Positions 17,749 to 27,429 of a stretch of DNA of 64,000 nucleotides are shown here, piece by piece; the first letter of the stretch is position 1, and each line of letters begins with the position of its first letter. The translations under genes and the position numbers were made by a program. Source of the DNA: Cyclobacteriaceae bacterium (lineage in GTDB: Bacteria; Bacteroidota; Bacteroidia; Cytophagales; Cyclobacteriaceae); contig JAHCHY010000001.1 in NCBI GenBank assembly GCA_026129485.1, positions 186,001 through 250,000 of the forward strand. Direction: 5' to 3'. The notes under the pieces were generated by a model that did no database searches, was not told the origin of the DNA, and was given only the letters and a program-made list of their open reading frames with translations.

Positions 17749-20700
17749 TTAGAATTTAAGTCTTATATCAACACCAAGACTCCTCGTACCAGGCAGGTTA
17801 CCACTTTCAACCCATGATCCATTATTTCGCGCCTCTACAAGATCACCGCCTATTTCAGTAGGATCAATTCCATCAACTTTTGCATATAACAGGAACGGGT
17901 TGTTAGCTACAATAGCCACGGATGCCCCTTTAATGTATTTAGTCTTGGACAATGCTGAAGCAGGGAAATTGTAACCTACGCGGAATTCACGCATCTTAAC
18001 GAAGGTTGCATCATATATCCATTGCTCAGATACGCCAAACAATGATTTCCAATATTGATCAGCACCTATGTAAACATTGGCTGGGGTACCATCTGCAAAA
18101 ACGCCCCCAAAGGTCAGCCCACCACCTTCTGCAGGAGGGTTTCTCATAGGATTACCTTTATCATTATTTCCTACCGTTTCAGAAGTCAATCCGGCATAAG
18201 CACCGAACATGCGTGATATAGACATGAAATTACCACCTATCTGATAGTCGATTGTGAAGGCTACTTCAAAATTCTTATAGGTTAACCTGTTGAATATACC
18301 TCCTGTGAAATCGGGCAGAATATGGCCGAGATCCTGGTTTGCATCCGTCAAAGGCAATCCTGAGGCATTGACAATCACATTTCCATTTTCGTCTCTGCGC
18401 AATTTCCGACCTACAATTACACCCCACTCCTCGTTTGCACGTGCCAACGCCTGACCATCCCATCCACCCGAAGTGGATGTTCCTCTGAATCCATTACCCA
18501 ATGCAAAAGAATTAACACCATAACCAATATCCTCGATAAATACTGTATTCTTTGCAATATTAAAGTTTACATCCCAGGTTAAGCCTCTTGCATTTTTAAC
18601 CGGTGCTCCTCCAATAGACAACTCCCAACCTCTCGTATAAGAATTGATAGAGTTTGTCAGGAACGTACTTCCGCCAGATGCTGATGGAATAGAAACATTT
18701 AACAATTCGTTGCTATTATCCTGATTATAGTAAGAAAACTCTGTATGGATTCTGTTATCCAAAAAACCAAGCTCAACGCCAACCTCGATTGAGCTGGTTG
18801 TTGCTGGTCTTAAAGTTGGATCAATAAGCCCATTAGGTACTGAAGTGATTGGGTTACTTCCATATGGGATACCCAATGAATAGGTTGGTGTACTTTGATA
18901 AACGTTTAGCTCATTACCAACACTTGCATAACTGGTCCGAAACTTACCAAATGAGAGCCAGGACAGATCGGTCAACTCTGAAAATACAAACGATGCTGAA
19001 ACTGATGGATAAACATAGGCATTATTTCCATTAGGAAGTCTTGAGTCATGATCTGTACGGAAAGTTGCATCCAAAAATGCAATTCTTTTCCAGTCGAAAG
19101 AGAATGATCCAAAGTAGCTGTTTACCTTATACTTAGACCAGAAATTTTCAGGTGGGAAAGCATCCAGGGAATTACGGACGTTGTACAGACCTGGTAAAGC
19201 AAGGCCACCTGATGTTTGAGCGTTAATGTAATCACGTGTATTAGTTCTATAGTTCAGACCGACATAAGCAACCATTGAGAAATCGCCAAACTGTTTATCA
19301 TAGCTTAACATACCCTGGATGTTGTCTTCTATTCTCTTATCACTATATGTTCTAAAAAAGGCAGGACCAATTTTCAAGTTGGCATCCCTTCTATCATAGA
19401 ACACTTCATTACGGCTATTTCTCATGATATCGACAGCTGCCTTCAACCCTGGCAAGATTTCATAAGCCGCAGCAAATTTCGAGCTCAGAACATCACGGGT
19501 GGTCTCACCATATGCACCATACAGGTAAGCATATGGATTATCCCAGTATAGCGGAGTCGAATTTGTAGGTGATGAAATATTCCAGGAAGTATACCTGCCG
19601 TCTATTTTCCAGTACTTTCTTAAATCACTTGTATTAAGTTGTCGCTGATACCACTGGTTAAAGTTTGACCCGATACTGTTATAACCCTCAAAAAGATTAC
19701 CTTTTGTATAAGACTGGTTATAATTGGCTAAGGCTTGAATTTCCAGCTTTTCGGATAGTTTTGCCTTAAAGGCAAGGTTAAGGAAAGTCTTATCTTGATT
19801 CGTGTTTTCCATTACACCAGTCCTGGTTGACCTGGTAAGTGTAGAGTTTAAGGTATAACCTTCACCACTTTTACCAATGTTAACACTTGTATTATTCATA
19901 ACACCGTTTCTGAAAAAATCACGGATGTTATTCGGTTGTGGTGACCAAGGATGTGCCCGTCCGTAATTAGCAGTACCAGGTGTAAATGAATCCCATTGCC
20001 CAACCATGCGACCATCCAATCTAGGTCCCCAGCTCTCATCAGCACTAAAGTAGGCATAAGGTGTTCCATTCAGGTTAGCAAGTTCAGGAGCGTGGATGGC
20101 AGGATTATAGGTAAAGATATCGAACTCCTGATCGTACCCACCACCATACTCATTTTGATATTCTGGCAGAATATAAACACGTTCCATGGTCGTGGTTTGA
20201 TTTACATCAATAGACATCTGGCCTGCACGACCTCCACTTTTTGATGTCAAAACAACAACCCCATCACGAGCACGGCTACCATACAGAGCGGCAGCGTTTG
20301 CACCTTTCAACACGTTAATGTTTTGAATATTATCCATGTTAACGGCAGTCGGATCGTCAATAACAATACCATCCAAAACATAGAGCGGGCTTCCGCCACT
20401 AACACCCCTTATGCCCCGAATACGGACAGCAGGGGCACCAAATTTAGCGCCCGATCCAGAAACAATCTGAACCCCCGCAATTTTACCTGCAAGAGCCGTG
20501 TTTACATTCTGTTCTCGTGCTACCCTGATGTTATCTCCACTAACTTGCTGAGTTGCATACCCGAGTGAGCTCTTGCTTCTCTCAATATTAAGAGCCGTAA
20601 CCACTACTTCCTGCAACTCTGCTACATCCTGGGATAAACTTACAGTGATATTAGATCTATCACCAATCACAACTTCAGTAGTCTTAAATCCAATGAATGA

Positions 20701-20916
20701 AAAAATCAGACTACCACCTGAAGCTGGTACTACTAACTTGAAGCTACCTTCAGCGTCAGTAACGGTTCCATTTGTAGTTCCTTTGAGAACCACATTCACA
20801 CCTGGTAAAGGCGATCCATCATCTGATGAACTTACCTTTCCAGCTACTTCTCGATCCTGGGCTAAAACTGAAACCCATGTGACAAGAAGCATACTTAACA
20901 GTAAAAACTTCTTCAT
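17749..20916 (-). CDS. SusC/RagA-type TonB-linked outer-membrane transporter (second pair)
   Basis: 1055 residues. The signal MKKFLLLSMLLVTWVSVLAQ precedes a carboxypeptidase-regulatory-like domain (EVAGKVSSSDDGSPLPGVNVVLKG), the TonB-box region (ELQEVVVTALNIERSKSSLG), the plug (NVNTALAGKIAGVQIVSGSG, SPLYVLDGIVIDDPTAVN, AALYGSRARDGVVVLTSK) and a barrel ending RSLGVDIRLKF. The sequence FEGYNSIGSNFNQWYQRQLN lies in the SusD-contacting extracellular part. It resembles the first SusC in domain order but is clearly diverged, so the two loci are probably for different ligands. A promoter candidate lies at 20947-20977. Confidence 0.93.
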   Translation of the reverse strand: MKKFLLLSMLLVTWVSVLAQDREVAGKVSSSDDGSPLPGVNVVLKGTTNGTVTDAEGSFKLVVPASGGSLIFSFIGFKTTEVVIGDRSNITVSLSQDVAELQEVVVTALNIERSKSSLGYATQQVSGDNIRVAREQNVNTALAGKIAGVQIVSGSGAKFGAPAVRIRGIRGVSGGSPLYVLDGIVIDDPTAVNMDNIQNINVLKGANAAALYGSRARDGVVVLTSKSGGRAGQMSIDVNQTTTMERVYILPEYQNEYGGGYDQEFDIFTYNPAIHAPELANLNGTPYAYFSADESWGPRLDGRMVGQWDSFTPGTANYGRAHPWSPQPNNIRDFFRNGVMNNTSVNIGKSGEGYTLNSTLTRSTRTGVMENTNQDKTFLNLAFKAKLSEKLEIQALANYNQSYTKGNLFEGYNSIGSNFNQWYQRQLNTSDLRKYWKIDGRYTSWNISSPTNSTPLYWDNPYAYLYGAYGETTRDVLSSKFAAAYEILPGLKAAVDIMRNSRNEVFYDRRDANLKIGPAFFRTYSDKRIEDNIQGMLSYDKQFGDFSMVAYVGLNYRTNTRDYINAQTSGGLALPGLYNVRNSLDAFPPENFWSKYKVNSYFGSFSFDWKRIAFLDATFRTDHDSRLPNGNNAYVYPSVSASFVFSELTDLSWLSFGKFRTSYASVGNELNVYQSTPTYSLGIPYGSNPITSVPNGLIDPTLRPATTSSIEVGVELGFLDNRIHTEFSYYNQDNSNELLNVSIPSASGGSTFLTNSINSYTRGWELSIGGAPVKNARGLTWDVNFNIAKNTVFIEDIGYGVNSFALGNGFRGTSTSGGWDGQALARANEEWGVIVGRKLRRDENGNVIVNASGLPLTDANQDLGHILPDFTGGIFNRLTYKNFEVAFTIDYQIGGNFMSISRMFGAYAGLTSETVGNNDKGNPMRNPPAEGGGLTFGGVFADGTPANVYIGADQYWKSLFGVSEQWIYDATFVKMREFRVGYNFPASALSKTKYIKGASVAIVANNPFLLYAKVDGIDPTEIGGDLVEARNNGSWVESGNLPGTRSLGVDIRLKF

Positions 20917-20946
20917 AACTGTATGGTTTAGGTTAAAATAGAGAGC

Positions 20947-20977
20947 GAAAACTATGAGAAATTAATAAAAAAACAAA
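20947..20977 (-). promoter_or_regulatory. Bacteroidota-type promoter candidate for susC2
   Basis: On the minus strand a TTTG (20977-20974) is followed after 19 nt by TAGTTTTC (20954-20947), one mismatch from the TAnnTTTG -7 box. The -33 box sits in the U-tract of the sucD terminator. The predicted leader is about 25 nt. Confidence 0.35.
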
Positions 20978-21006
20978 ACCCAGGTTACACAAGCGCAACC
21001 TGGGTT
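20977..21006 (-). terminator. Intrinsic terminator of sucD
   Basis: On the minus strand, perfect 10-nt arms AACCCAGGTT / AACCTGGGTT with a 10-nt loop are followed by a T-rich tract (TTTTGTTTTTTTATT). It lies about 50 nt after the sucD stop. Confidence 0.85.
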
Positions 21007-21053
21007 CCATAATCGTTGCAATTTCCCGATTTTTAATCAGGATTCTCTAAGGT

Positions 21054-21929
21054 CTACTTCTTCAACACCTGCTGCATGGTTTCGCCAATAAGCGCTGGCG
21101 ATTCCACTACATGAATACCGCACTCGCGCATAATTTTCATTTTGGCAGCAGCCGTATCTTCAGCGCCCCCGATAATCGCACCGGCATGGCCCATCCTTCT
21201 TCCGGGAGGGGCCGTTTGTCCGGCAATAAATCCTACAACCGGCTTCTTATTGCCGTTTTCTTTAATCCATCGCGCAGCAACAGGTTCATAATTACCGCCA
21301 ATCTCGCCAATCATCACAATGGCATCCGTTTCAGGATCGTTCATCAATAGCTCTACCGCATCTTTGGTCGGTGTTCCAATAATCGGGTCTCCGCCAATTC
21401 CAATAGCAGTAGAAACACCAAGACCCGCTTTTACGATCTGATCAGCCGCTTCGTAAGTCAGTGTTCCTGATTTTGAAACAATACCAATTCTCCCTTTTTT
21501 AAATACAAAGCCCGGCATAATTCCCACTTTAGCTTCACCCGGTGTAATAACCCCGGGACAGTTCGGGCCAACCAGTATGGCGCCTTTATCCTTCACATAT
21601 TTTTTGGCCGTCATCATATCCTTTACGGGAATTCCCTCCGTGATCGTTACGATAACTTTTATTCCTCCTTCGGCTGCTTCCATAATCGAATCGGCAGCAA
21701 ATGCAGGGGGAACAAAAATGATGGACACATCGGCTCCCGTTTTTTCTACCGCTTCTTTTACTGTATTGAACACCGGGCGACCCAGGTGAACCTGCCCTCC
21801 TTTACCAGGTGTTACACCACCCACTAAGTTGGTGCCATATTCAATCATCTGGCCGGCATGAAAAGTGCCTTCGGAACCGGTAAAACCCTGGACAATAATG
21901 CGGGAGTCTTTATTAACAAGTACGCTCAT
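21054..21929 (-). CDS. sucD: Succinyl-CoA ligase (ADP-forming) alpha subunit
   Basis: 291 residues from the ATG at 21929 ([18 protein letters not shown]), the normal length and start for SucD; the upstream in-frame extension to 22001 was rejected. The CoA-binding fold shows [19 protein letters not shown] and [10 protein letters not shown]; the ligase domain shows [24 protein letters not shown] and GEIGGNYE. The active-site phosphohistidine is in [10 protein letters not shown]. With SucC (not in the window) it converts succinyl-CoA to succinate with formation of a nucleoside triphosphate in the TCA cycle. It lies downstream of rlmD on the same strand and ends at its own terminator. Confidence 0.97.
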   Translation of the reverse strand: MSVLVNKDSRIIVQGFTGSEGTFHAGQMIEYGTNLVGGVTPGKGGQVHLGRPVFNTVKEAVEKTGADVSIIFVPPAFAADSIMEAAEGGIKVIVTITEGIPVKDMMTAKKYVKDKGAILVGPNCPGVITPGEAKVGIMPGFVFKKGRIGIVSKSGTLTYEAADQIVKAGLGVSTAIGIGGDPIIGTPTKDAVELLMNDPETDAIVMIGEIGGNYEPVAARWIKENGNKKPVVGFIAGQTAPPGRRMGHAGAIIGGAEDTAAAKMKIMRECGIHVVESPALIGETMQQVLKK

Positions 21930-22049
21930 AGAGAAAAAGGTTAGCTCACAAAAATAGGAGTTTATTATTGGTAGCCAAGTTGATAAAAGCAAAAGAACCA
22001 TTGAAAAATCGGGCGAAAGCCGTTTTGAGAACCCGGTGGAAACGCAACT

Positions 22050-23498
22050 CTATTTAATCCGATCCAACCGAACCACGTTTTCCACATGCATGGTTTGTGG
22101 AAACATATCTACCGGCTGCACTGCTGTAATCTCGTAATGCTCAGCCAGTATTTTCAGATCGCGGGCCTGGGTGGCGGCATTGCAGCTCACATAAACTATA
22201 CGTTTTGGAGCCGCCCGGATCAACATACGGGTTACATCCTCGTGCATACCGGCACGGGGCGGATCGGTGATAATCACATCGGGCTGACCGTGTTGCGCAA
22301 GAAAAGATTCGGTTAATAAATCTTTCATATCGCCTGCATAAAAGTCTGTATTGTGGATCTGGTTTATTTCGGAGTTTACTTTTGCATCGGCAATAGCAGC
22401 CTCTACGTATTCCAGTCCAACAACTTTTCGGGCATAACCTGCCACAAAATTGGCAATGGTTCCCGTCCCGGTGTACAGGTCATATACCAGCTCGGTACCT
22501 TTAAGGTCTGCCATTTGCCAGGCTATTTTATACAATTCATAAGCCTGCTGCGAGTTGGTTTGATAAAAAGACTTTGGCCCGACTCTATAATACAGGTAAC
22601 CCGACCCATCCGGTTTTGGCATTTGTTCGGTGATGTACGGGTTCCCTTTCCAGCAGATCACATCCAGGTCGGCAAAAGTGTCGTTGCGTTTACCGTTTAT
22701 AATATAGTTGGCCGAAGTAATCTGCGGAAACGCATCGGCTAATCTTTGCAGCATTAACGTAATCCATTTGGGCTCATCGTAGGTTACCTGTAAAATAATC
22801 ATGGTTTCGCCTGTGCCGGTTGTGCGAATGGTGAGTGTGCGCAGAAATCCGATCTGCTTGCGCAGGTCGAAAAAAGGAATGTTGTTTTCAATTGCTGTTT
22901 TCCTGGCCAGCAATCTTATGCTGTTGGATGGTTCGGGCTGCAGGTAACAATTATGCACATCAAACACGCGATCGTACATGCGCGGAATATGAAACCCCAG
23001 ACCGGGCTCATCCGGGAAACGACCACTTGCAAGTGGTTCAATGCCCTCATTCTTCTTTAATTCTAACTCATCGTACGTAAGCCAGCGACCAGCCGTAAAT
23101 GTAAAGTCCAGCTTATTCCTGTAGCAGCTTGTTTTAGCCGAGCCGATAATAGGCGAAATAGCAGGCAAGGTCAATCCTCCAAGACGTTCCAGATTATCCA
23201 CCACCTGCTGTTGCTTATACTTTAATTGCGTTTCATAATTAATATGTTGCCACGAACAACCTCCGCATAAGCCGAAATGTTCGCAAAACGGCTCAGCCCG
23301 TTGCTGTGATAATTTTTGAATGCCGGTTACCCTTCCTTCCAGGAAATTACTCTTGATTTTAGTGAGCTCCACCTCCACTACATCGCCCGGTGCGCCACCC
23401 TGAATAAACAGTACCTGTCCGTTTACTTTGGCCACGCACTTGCCTTCGGCCGCCATCGTATCAATCGTAATATTCCCCAGCCGGTCGCCTTTTTTCAT
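22050..23498 (-). CDS. rlmD: 23S rRNA (uracil-C5)-methyltransferase, RlmD family
   Basis: 482 residues. An N-terminal TRAM domain (MKKGDRLGNITIDTMAAEGK to about 60) precedes four iron-sulfur cysteines (CEHFGLCGGCSWQH plus the later Cys in TSCYRNKLDFTF). The C-terminal SAM-binding domain shows LVYDLYTGTGTIANF (motif I), IITDPPRAGMHED (motif IV) and YVSCNAATQARDL, whose cysteine is the catalytic nucleophile of m5U methyltransferases. The enzyme methylates a uridine of 23S rRNA; Bacteroidota often have one or two such paralogs, so the exact position (U1939 or U747) is inferred. Confidence 0.92.
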   Translation of the reverse strand: MKKGDRLGNITIDTMAAEGKCVAKVNGQVLFIQGGAPGDVVEVELTKIKSNFLEGRVTGIQKLSQQRAEPFCEHFGLCGGCSWQHINYETQLKYKQQQVVDNLERLGGLTLPAISPIIGSAKTSCYRNKLDFTFTAGRWLTYDELELKKNEGIEPLASGRFPDEPGLGFHIPRMYDRVFDVHNCYLQPEPSNSIRLLARKTAIENNIPFFDLRKQIGFLRTLTIRTTGTGETMIILQVTYDEPKWITLMLQRLADAFPQITSANYIINGKRNDTFADLDVICWKGNPYITEQMPKPDGSGYLYYRVGPKSFYQTNSQQAYELYKIAWQMADLKGTELVYDLYTGTGTIANFVAGYARKVVGLEYVEAAIADAKVNSEINQIHNTDFYAGDMKDLLTESFLAQHGQPDVIITDPPRAGMHEDVTRMLIRAAPKRIVYVSCNAATQARDLKILAEHYEITAVQPVDMFPQTMHVENVVRLDRIK

Positions 23499-23602
23499 TC
23501 AATTTTTAAATTTTTATGGATACCTGAGCTTATTCCCAAATTGCTTGATACCTAAAGATTAATTTTTTCTTAAATTTAGAAGCCCCACCAAAAACAAAAA
23601 AT

Positions 23603-24610
23603 ATGAAAAATTTTAAATGTTCAAAAATTGTGATTGCCTCGTTAGTCTCATTGTTTTCTTGTTTGAATAGCTCAGATGAGATCATAATTGTTCCCACCAA
23701 TGAAATTGATCAGATCAATTCAAAAGGCAATTCATCAGCACGTACGCAATGGACAACTTATGACGAATTTAATATTCTTGAGGTAAAAGAGTTTTTTACT
23801 ACGATAGGCCCTGGTCAACATAATACTGGTACTCTGACAATACCTTCAGATTACATTATCGTGGGAGGTGGAGCCATGATTCTTGATGTCGCCAATCACC
23901 CAAATGCTTTTATTACTGAGAGTAGACCAGATTTTGCTAATAACGCTTGGGTAGTTTCGACTAAAGATCATAGATTCACTGATGTTCATTCAGTTAAGAT
24001 CGCTGCTATCGGAATTAAGTTGTTAAATTTCTCATCAAGCCAAGTTCGTTCATATATGCAGGTATTTACAAATACTTCAACGACACAAGCACATCCCACT
24101 ATTTCAGTTACTGTACCTAGCGATTATCAATTGATTGGAGGTGGTGCACGAGTTAACTATGGTAGCGGGGCTGGAAATTTATTGACTGTATCTGTTGGAT
24201 GGCCTTTCGGCAATATTTGGATTGCTGAAAGTAAAGACCATTTTATTTCAAGCCCTGCAAGTATCACTGCTTATGCCATCGGAATAAAAAAAATAATACC
24301 TAATCTTTATTGTAATTCAGGTTGTGATCCAGGGGGTTTTTTTGATGTCTCAGAAGGCGTGTCTCCAATTATCTATGCCCCCTCTGGATCATCCTTAGCA
24401 ACAACTCCCCTAACCGGAAATGGCTGGGCAATATCTTCAGTAGGTGCTGCAGTAGGTTATTCGGGTGCAGGGCGAATGTTGCAAGAAATATTTCCAGGGG
24501 AACTTTCTCAAGTTGCCACCTCAAGGTCAAGAGATCAATCTTCTGCATCGCCTGGAAGTATGTACGTTAATGTGATAAGGATTAAACCTCATGGCTGTTG
24601 GGCTTGTTAA
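23603..24610 (+). CDS. Secreted lipoprotein with three internal repeats, unknown function
   Basis: 335 residues, not recognised. The signal segment KIVIASLVSLFSC suggests lipidation at Cys20. Three tandem units of about 80 residues follow (61-140, 150-231, 250-329). Units 1 and 2 share TIPSDYIIVGGGA / TVPSDYQLIGGGA, then AWVVSTKDH / IWIAESKDH, then AAIGIKL / YAIGIKK; unit 3 keeps a worn version (ISSVGAAVGYSGAGRML, TSRSRDQ, VNVIRIK). Each unit is probably one small beta-rich domain. Cysteines CNSGC and the C-terminal CWAC may form disulfides. The DNA is clearly more AT-rich than the flanks and the neighbouring gene shares this over its first 130 codons, which suggests acquisition as a block. 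Confidence 0.6.
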   Translation: MKNFKCSKIVIASLVSLFSCLNSSDEIIIVPTNEIDQINSKGNSSARTQWTTYDEFNILEVKEFFTTIGPGQHNTGTLTIPSDYIIVGGGAMILDVANHPNAFITESRPDFANNAWVVSTKDHRFTDVHSVKIAAIGIKLLNFSSSQVRSYMQVFTNTSTTQAHPTISVTVPSDYQLIGGGARVNYGSGAGNLLTVSVGWPFGNIWIAESKDHFISSPASITAYAIGIKKIIPNLYCNSGCDPGGFFDVSEGVSPIIYAPSGSSLATTPLTGNGWAISSVGAAVGYSGAGRMLQEIFPGELSQVATSRSRDQSSASPGSMYVNVIRIKPHGCWAC

Positions 24611-24638
24611 AGAACTTTAAAGTTTTTGATTGCTAAAA

Positions 24639-27368
24639 ATGAGATTTTCTTTTTTTTGCTTTTTCATTATAGTATCCTTTCATACCCTTGGTTCTCATAT
24701 TGTGGGCGGAGAATTAGAATTGTTACATATTAGCGAAAATAACTACAGGATAAATTTAATCTACTATTTTGATAAGATTAATGGGTTCAGGAACTCAGAT
24801 GGAACACAAAGTTTACCTGAATTAGTAGATCCAGTATTAACCATTCATATTTTTAGAAAGTCTAATAATCAATTTATCAGATCGGTCGTCCTGCCGTTCT
24901 TATCCAAATCATCTGTGCCTTATACTAAACCAGATTGTTCAAATGGAGAGATTGAGACCGAAAAATTAGTGTATTCAACTATAATTGAACTTCCTGTATC
25001 CATTTACAATGATCCAATAGGCTACTACGCATCTTGGCAACGCTGCTGCCGTAATTACAGCATTACCAATATTTACAGCCAGGTACCCGGAGGTGCCAAT
25101 ATCGCGGCAGGCCAGACTTTTTACTTAGAATTTCCCCCGGTAGTTAAAAACGGAGAGCCCTTTATTAATTCTTCTCCCCGGTTGTTTCCCCCGCTTAATG
25201 ATTTTGCCTGTCCGTACCGCCCCTATTATGTTGACTTTGCCGGTGTGGATGATGATGGCGATTCGCTGGTGTATTCCTTAACCACTCCGCTCAATACTAC
25301 AACGGCCGATGCACTACCACCGGCTTCTGCCGGACCATATCCTAATATTATATGGCGACCGGGTTACAGCCTTTCCAATATTATCAATGGCGAGCCTGAT
25401 TTACATATCAGCAAAGAAGGCCTGCTTACCGCCACGCCACGCAACCAGGGCTTGTTTGTGTTCGCAGTTAAAATTGATGAATACCGCGATGGTGAAAAAA
25501 TAGGAGAAAGCAGACGCGATTTTCAGATGCTGGTGGTAGATGCATGCCCGCAAGCAGAACCCCCGGAAATTACCGGGAAAAAACTTACCGATGCTGCGTT
25601 TACTTTTTCCAGCACCATGGCAGTATCATTTAGCAATACCATTACAGATGCCGACCGGTGTATTGATGTACGCGTAAGCGACCCCGATGCCAGTAAGATT
25701 AGCGATAACTTCACGGAGCGGGTTTCCATTCGTGTGGTGCCGCTTAACTTCCGGAAAGATATCAGCAGCATTTTACCGGCAACTACTACAACCGTGCTCA
25801 CCAACGGAAGCACCTACGATTTCAGAATCTGCTTTCCGCAATGCCCGTTTATTGATGGCCCCTACCAGGTTGGCATTATTGCCTTTGACGATGCCTGTAG
25901 CCTACCCTTAACCGATACGTTAAAAGTTACGGTTAATACACAACCGCCAACCAATACCGTACCTTATTTTGTTAAGCCGGCTTTACCCGTTACACAGGTT
26001 ACCTTATTAGAGGGCGAAGTCTTCGAAGCTGAATTTGAAGTTCGCGATGATGACGGTGATGAGCTGATCCCGTTTATTACAACCGATGGATTTATCCTGG
26101 CCAATGCCGGGTTTACCGTAACAATTGATGAGCCGCGGGTAAACGGAAAGCTGACCGGCAAAATCCGGTGGGATGCTTTTTGCAATATTTTTGACTTTAC
26201 AAACCGTACGTTCTTTGAAGTAAAAATCCTGGTGAACGACAAGGATATATGCGATAACAATGCGCTTACAGGGGTTGCGTATAAATTCCAGGTAATACTG
26301 CCCGGCAATGCCGACCCGACAATTGATACCGACCTTACGCCCGATCCGCAGGAACGCACCGTGCTCAACATTCACCGCAGAATCAATGAATCGCTTACGT
26401 TTAAAGTTACCGGCACCGACCTGGTGGATCATGATTTTTTAACCCTCGATGTGCTCAAACGCGATTCGCTTGAATACTATGGGGCAGTCTTTCCCGCAGC
26501 AAGCGGCAACGGAAATATAAGTTCACAATTTTTGTGGGATTTAACGTGCGCTAAAATTGACCTGGCTAAACGCAGCACATTTGTATTTACGTTTATTGTG
26601 GCCGATGCCGCAAACAAGTGTCGCATTTACAAGGCCGATACGGTTGATGTGCACGTTAAAATTCTGCCACCGCTTAATGAAGGCCCTGTGCTTACCATTC
26701 AGGAAGAAAGCCAGATCGTAAACGGTCAAACATTATCGTACCAATCTGGCGAAACGATTTTACTTACCCTTACCGGAACAGACCCGGATGTATGGCCTGA
26801 ACCGGATTTGCTTTCGTTGCAGTTAATTGAAGCGGGTGGTAACGTGGTGCCGGAAGGTTATATTTTTACGCCCGCGCAGAATAGCGGTTCGGTGCAAACT
26901 ACTTTTACGTGGGCTCCGGATTGTTCGGTATTTCAGGATGGTGTATTTGAAAATGAATATTTATTCGCTTTCCGTGTAAGCGATAACCGTTGCTTCTCTT
27001 CCAAAGCCGATACCGTTACGGTTTATATTAAGCTGAAAGACATTGTCGGTTTTGAAAAAGAGTTTTCCCCGCCCAACGTGTTTACGCCAAACCACGATGG
27101 CTACAACGATTATTTTGCAGTAGAAGGCATTGATCCGTTTGATTCCGACCCCGGTCAAGACCCGGATGCCGAAGTGGCCTTTCCGCCCGACAACTGCCAG
27201 GGCCGCTTTGAATGGGTTAAAGTCTTTAATCGCTGGGGAAATCCTGTGTTTGAGAGCTCTGAACGCAAGTTCAGGTGGTACGCACCCAATCAGCCGGCCG
27301 GGGTATATTATTATGTAATCAAATTCACCAACCGGGAATACCGGGGGTCGTTATCCATAAGATTCTAA
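24639..27368 (+). CDS. Large surface protein with type IX secretion C-terminal sorting domain (CHU_C)
   Basis: 909 residues from the ATG at 24639; a TTG three codons earlier was not used. The signal FSFFCFFIIVSFHTLGS is followed by HIVGGELELLHI, a start typical of large Cytophagales surface proteins. The middle contains repeated Ig/cadherin-like beta domains with acidic DDDGD turns (VDDDGDSLVYSL, VRDDDGDELIP). The last 95 residues are a gliding-motility-associated CHU_C domain: PPNVFTPNHDGYNDYF, VKVFNRWGNPVFES and PAGVYYYVIKF, the type B sorting signal for the T9SS. It is presumably secreted and surface-attached, in adhesion or polymer binding. Codon composition changes abruptly near residue 130, marking a mosaic gene. 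Confidence 0.88.
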   Translation: MRFSFFCFFIIVSFHTLGSHIVGGELELLHISENNYRINLIYYFDKINGFRNSDGTQSLPELVDPVLTIHIFRKSNNQFIRSVVLPFLSKSSVPYTKPDCSNGEIETEKLVYSTIIELPVSIYNDPIGYYASWQRCCRNYSITNIYSQVPGGANIAAGQTFYLEFPPVVKNGEPFINSSPRLFPPLNDFACPYRPYYVDFAGVDDDGDSLVYSLTTPLNTTTADALPPASAGPYPNIIWRPGYSLSNIINGEPDLHISKEGLLTATPRNQGLFVFAVKIDEYRDGEKIGESRRDFQMLVVDACPQAEPPEITGKKLTDAAFTFSSTMAVSFSNTITDADRCIDVRVSDPDASKISDNFTERVSIRVVPLNFRKDISSILPATTTTVLTNGSTYDFRICFPQCPFIDGPYQVGIIAFDDACSLPLTDTLKVTVNTQPPTNTVPYFVKPALPVTQVTLLEGEVFEAEFEVRDDDGDELIPFITTDGFILANAGFTVTIDEPRVNGKLTGKIRWDAFCNIFDFTNRTFFEVKILVNDKDICDNNALTGVAYKFQVILPGNADPTIDTDLTPDPQERTVLNIHRRINESLTFKVTGTDLVDHDFLTLDVLKRDSLEYYGAVFPAASGNGNISSQFLWDLTCAKIDLAKRSTFVFTFIVADAANKCRIYKADTVDVHVKILPPLNEGPVLTIQEESQIVNGQTLSYQSGETILLTLTGTDPDVWPEPDLLSLQLIEAGGNVVPEGYIFTPAQNSGSVQTTFTWAPDCSVFQDGVFENEYLFAFRVSDNRCFSSKADTVTVYIKLKDIVGFEKEFSPPNVFTPNHDGYNDYFAVEGIDPFDSDPGQDPDAEVAFPPDNCQGRFEWVKVFNRWGNPVFESSERKFRWYAPNQPAGVYYYVIKFTNREYRGSLSIRF

Positions 27369-27372
27369 AAAG

Positions 27373-27401
27373 AGAGGTTGCCAAACATTTTGACAACCTC
27401 T
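27373..27401. terminator. Hairpin between the surface-protein and peroxiredoxin genes
   Basis: Arms AGAGGTTG (27373-27380) and CAACCTCT (27394-27401), extended inward by four more pairs after one mismatch. It lies between convergent genes. The GGTTG/CAACC core repeats that of the bshA terminator at 481-513. Confidence 0.65.
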
Positions 27402-27429
27402 TAACACATTAAACGGGACTAAACTTTTT

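Noticed and set aside
21930-22001. Longer N-terminus for SucD
   Set aside because: Family proteins start at [15 protein letters not shown]; the extra residues match nothing in SucD.
24630-24638. TTG start three codons before the T9SS protein gene
   Set aside because: An ATG at 24639 directly precedes the signal peptide.
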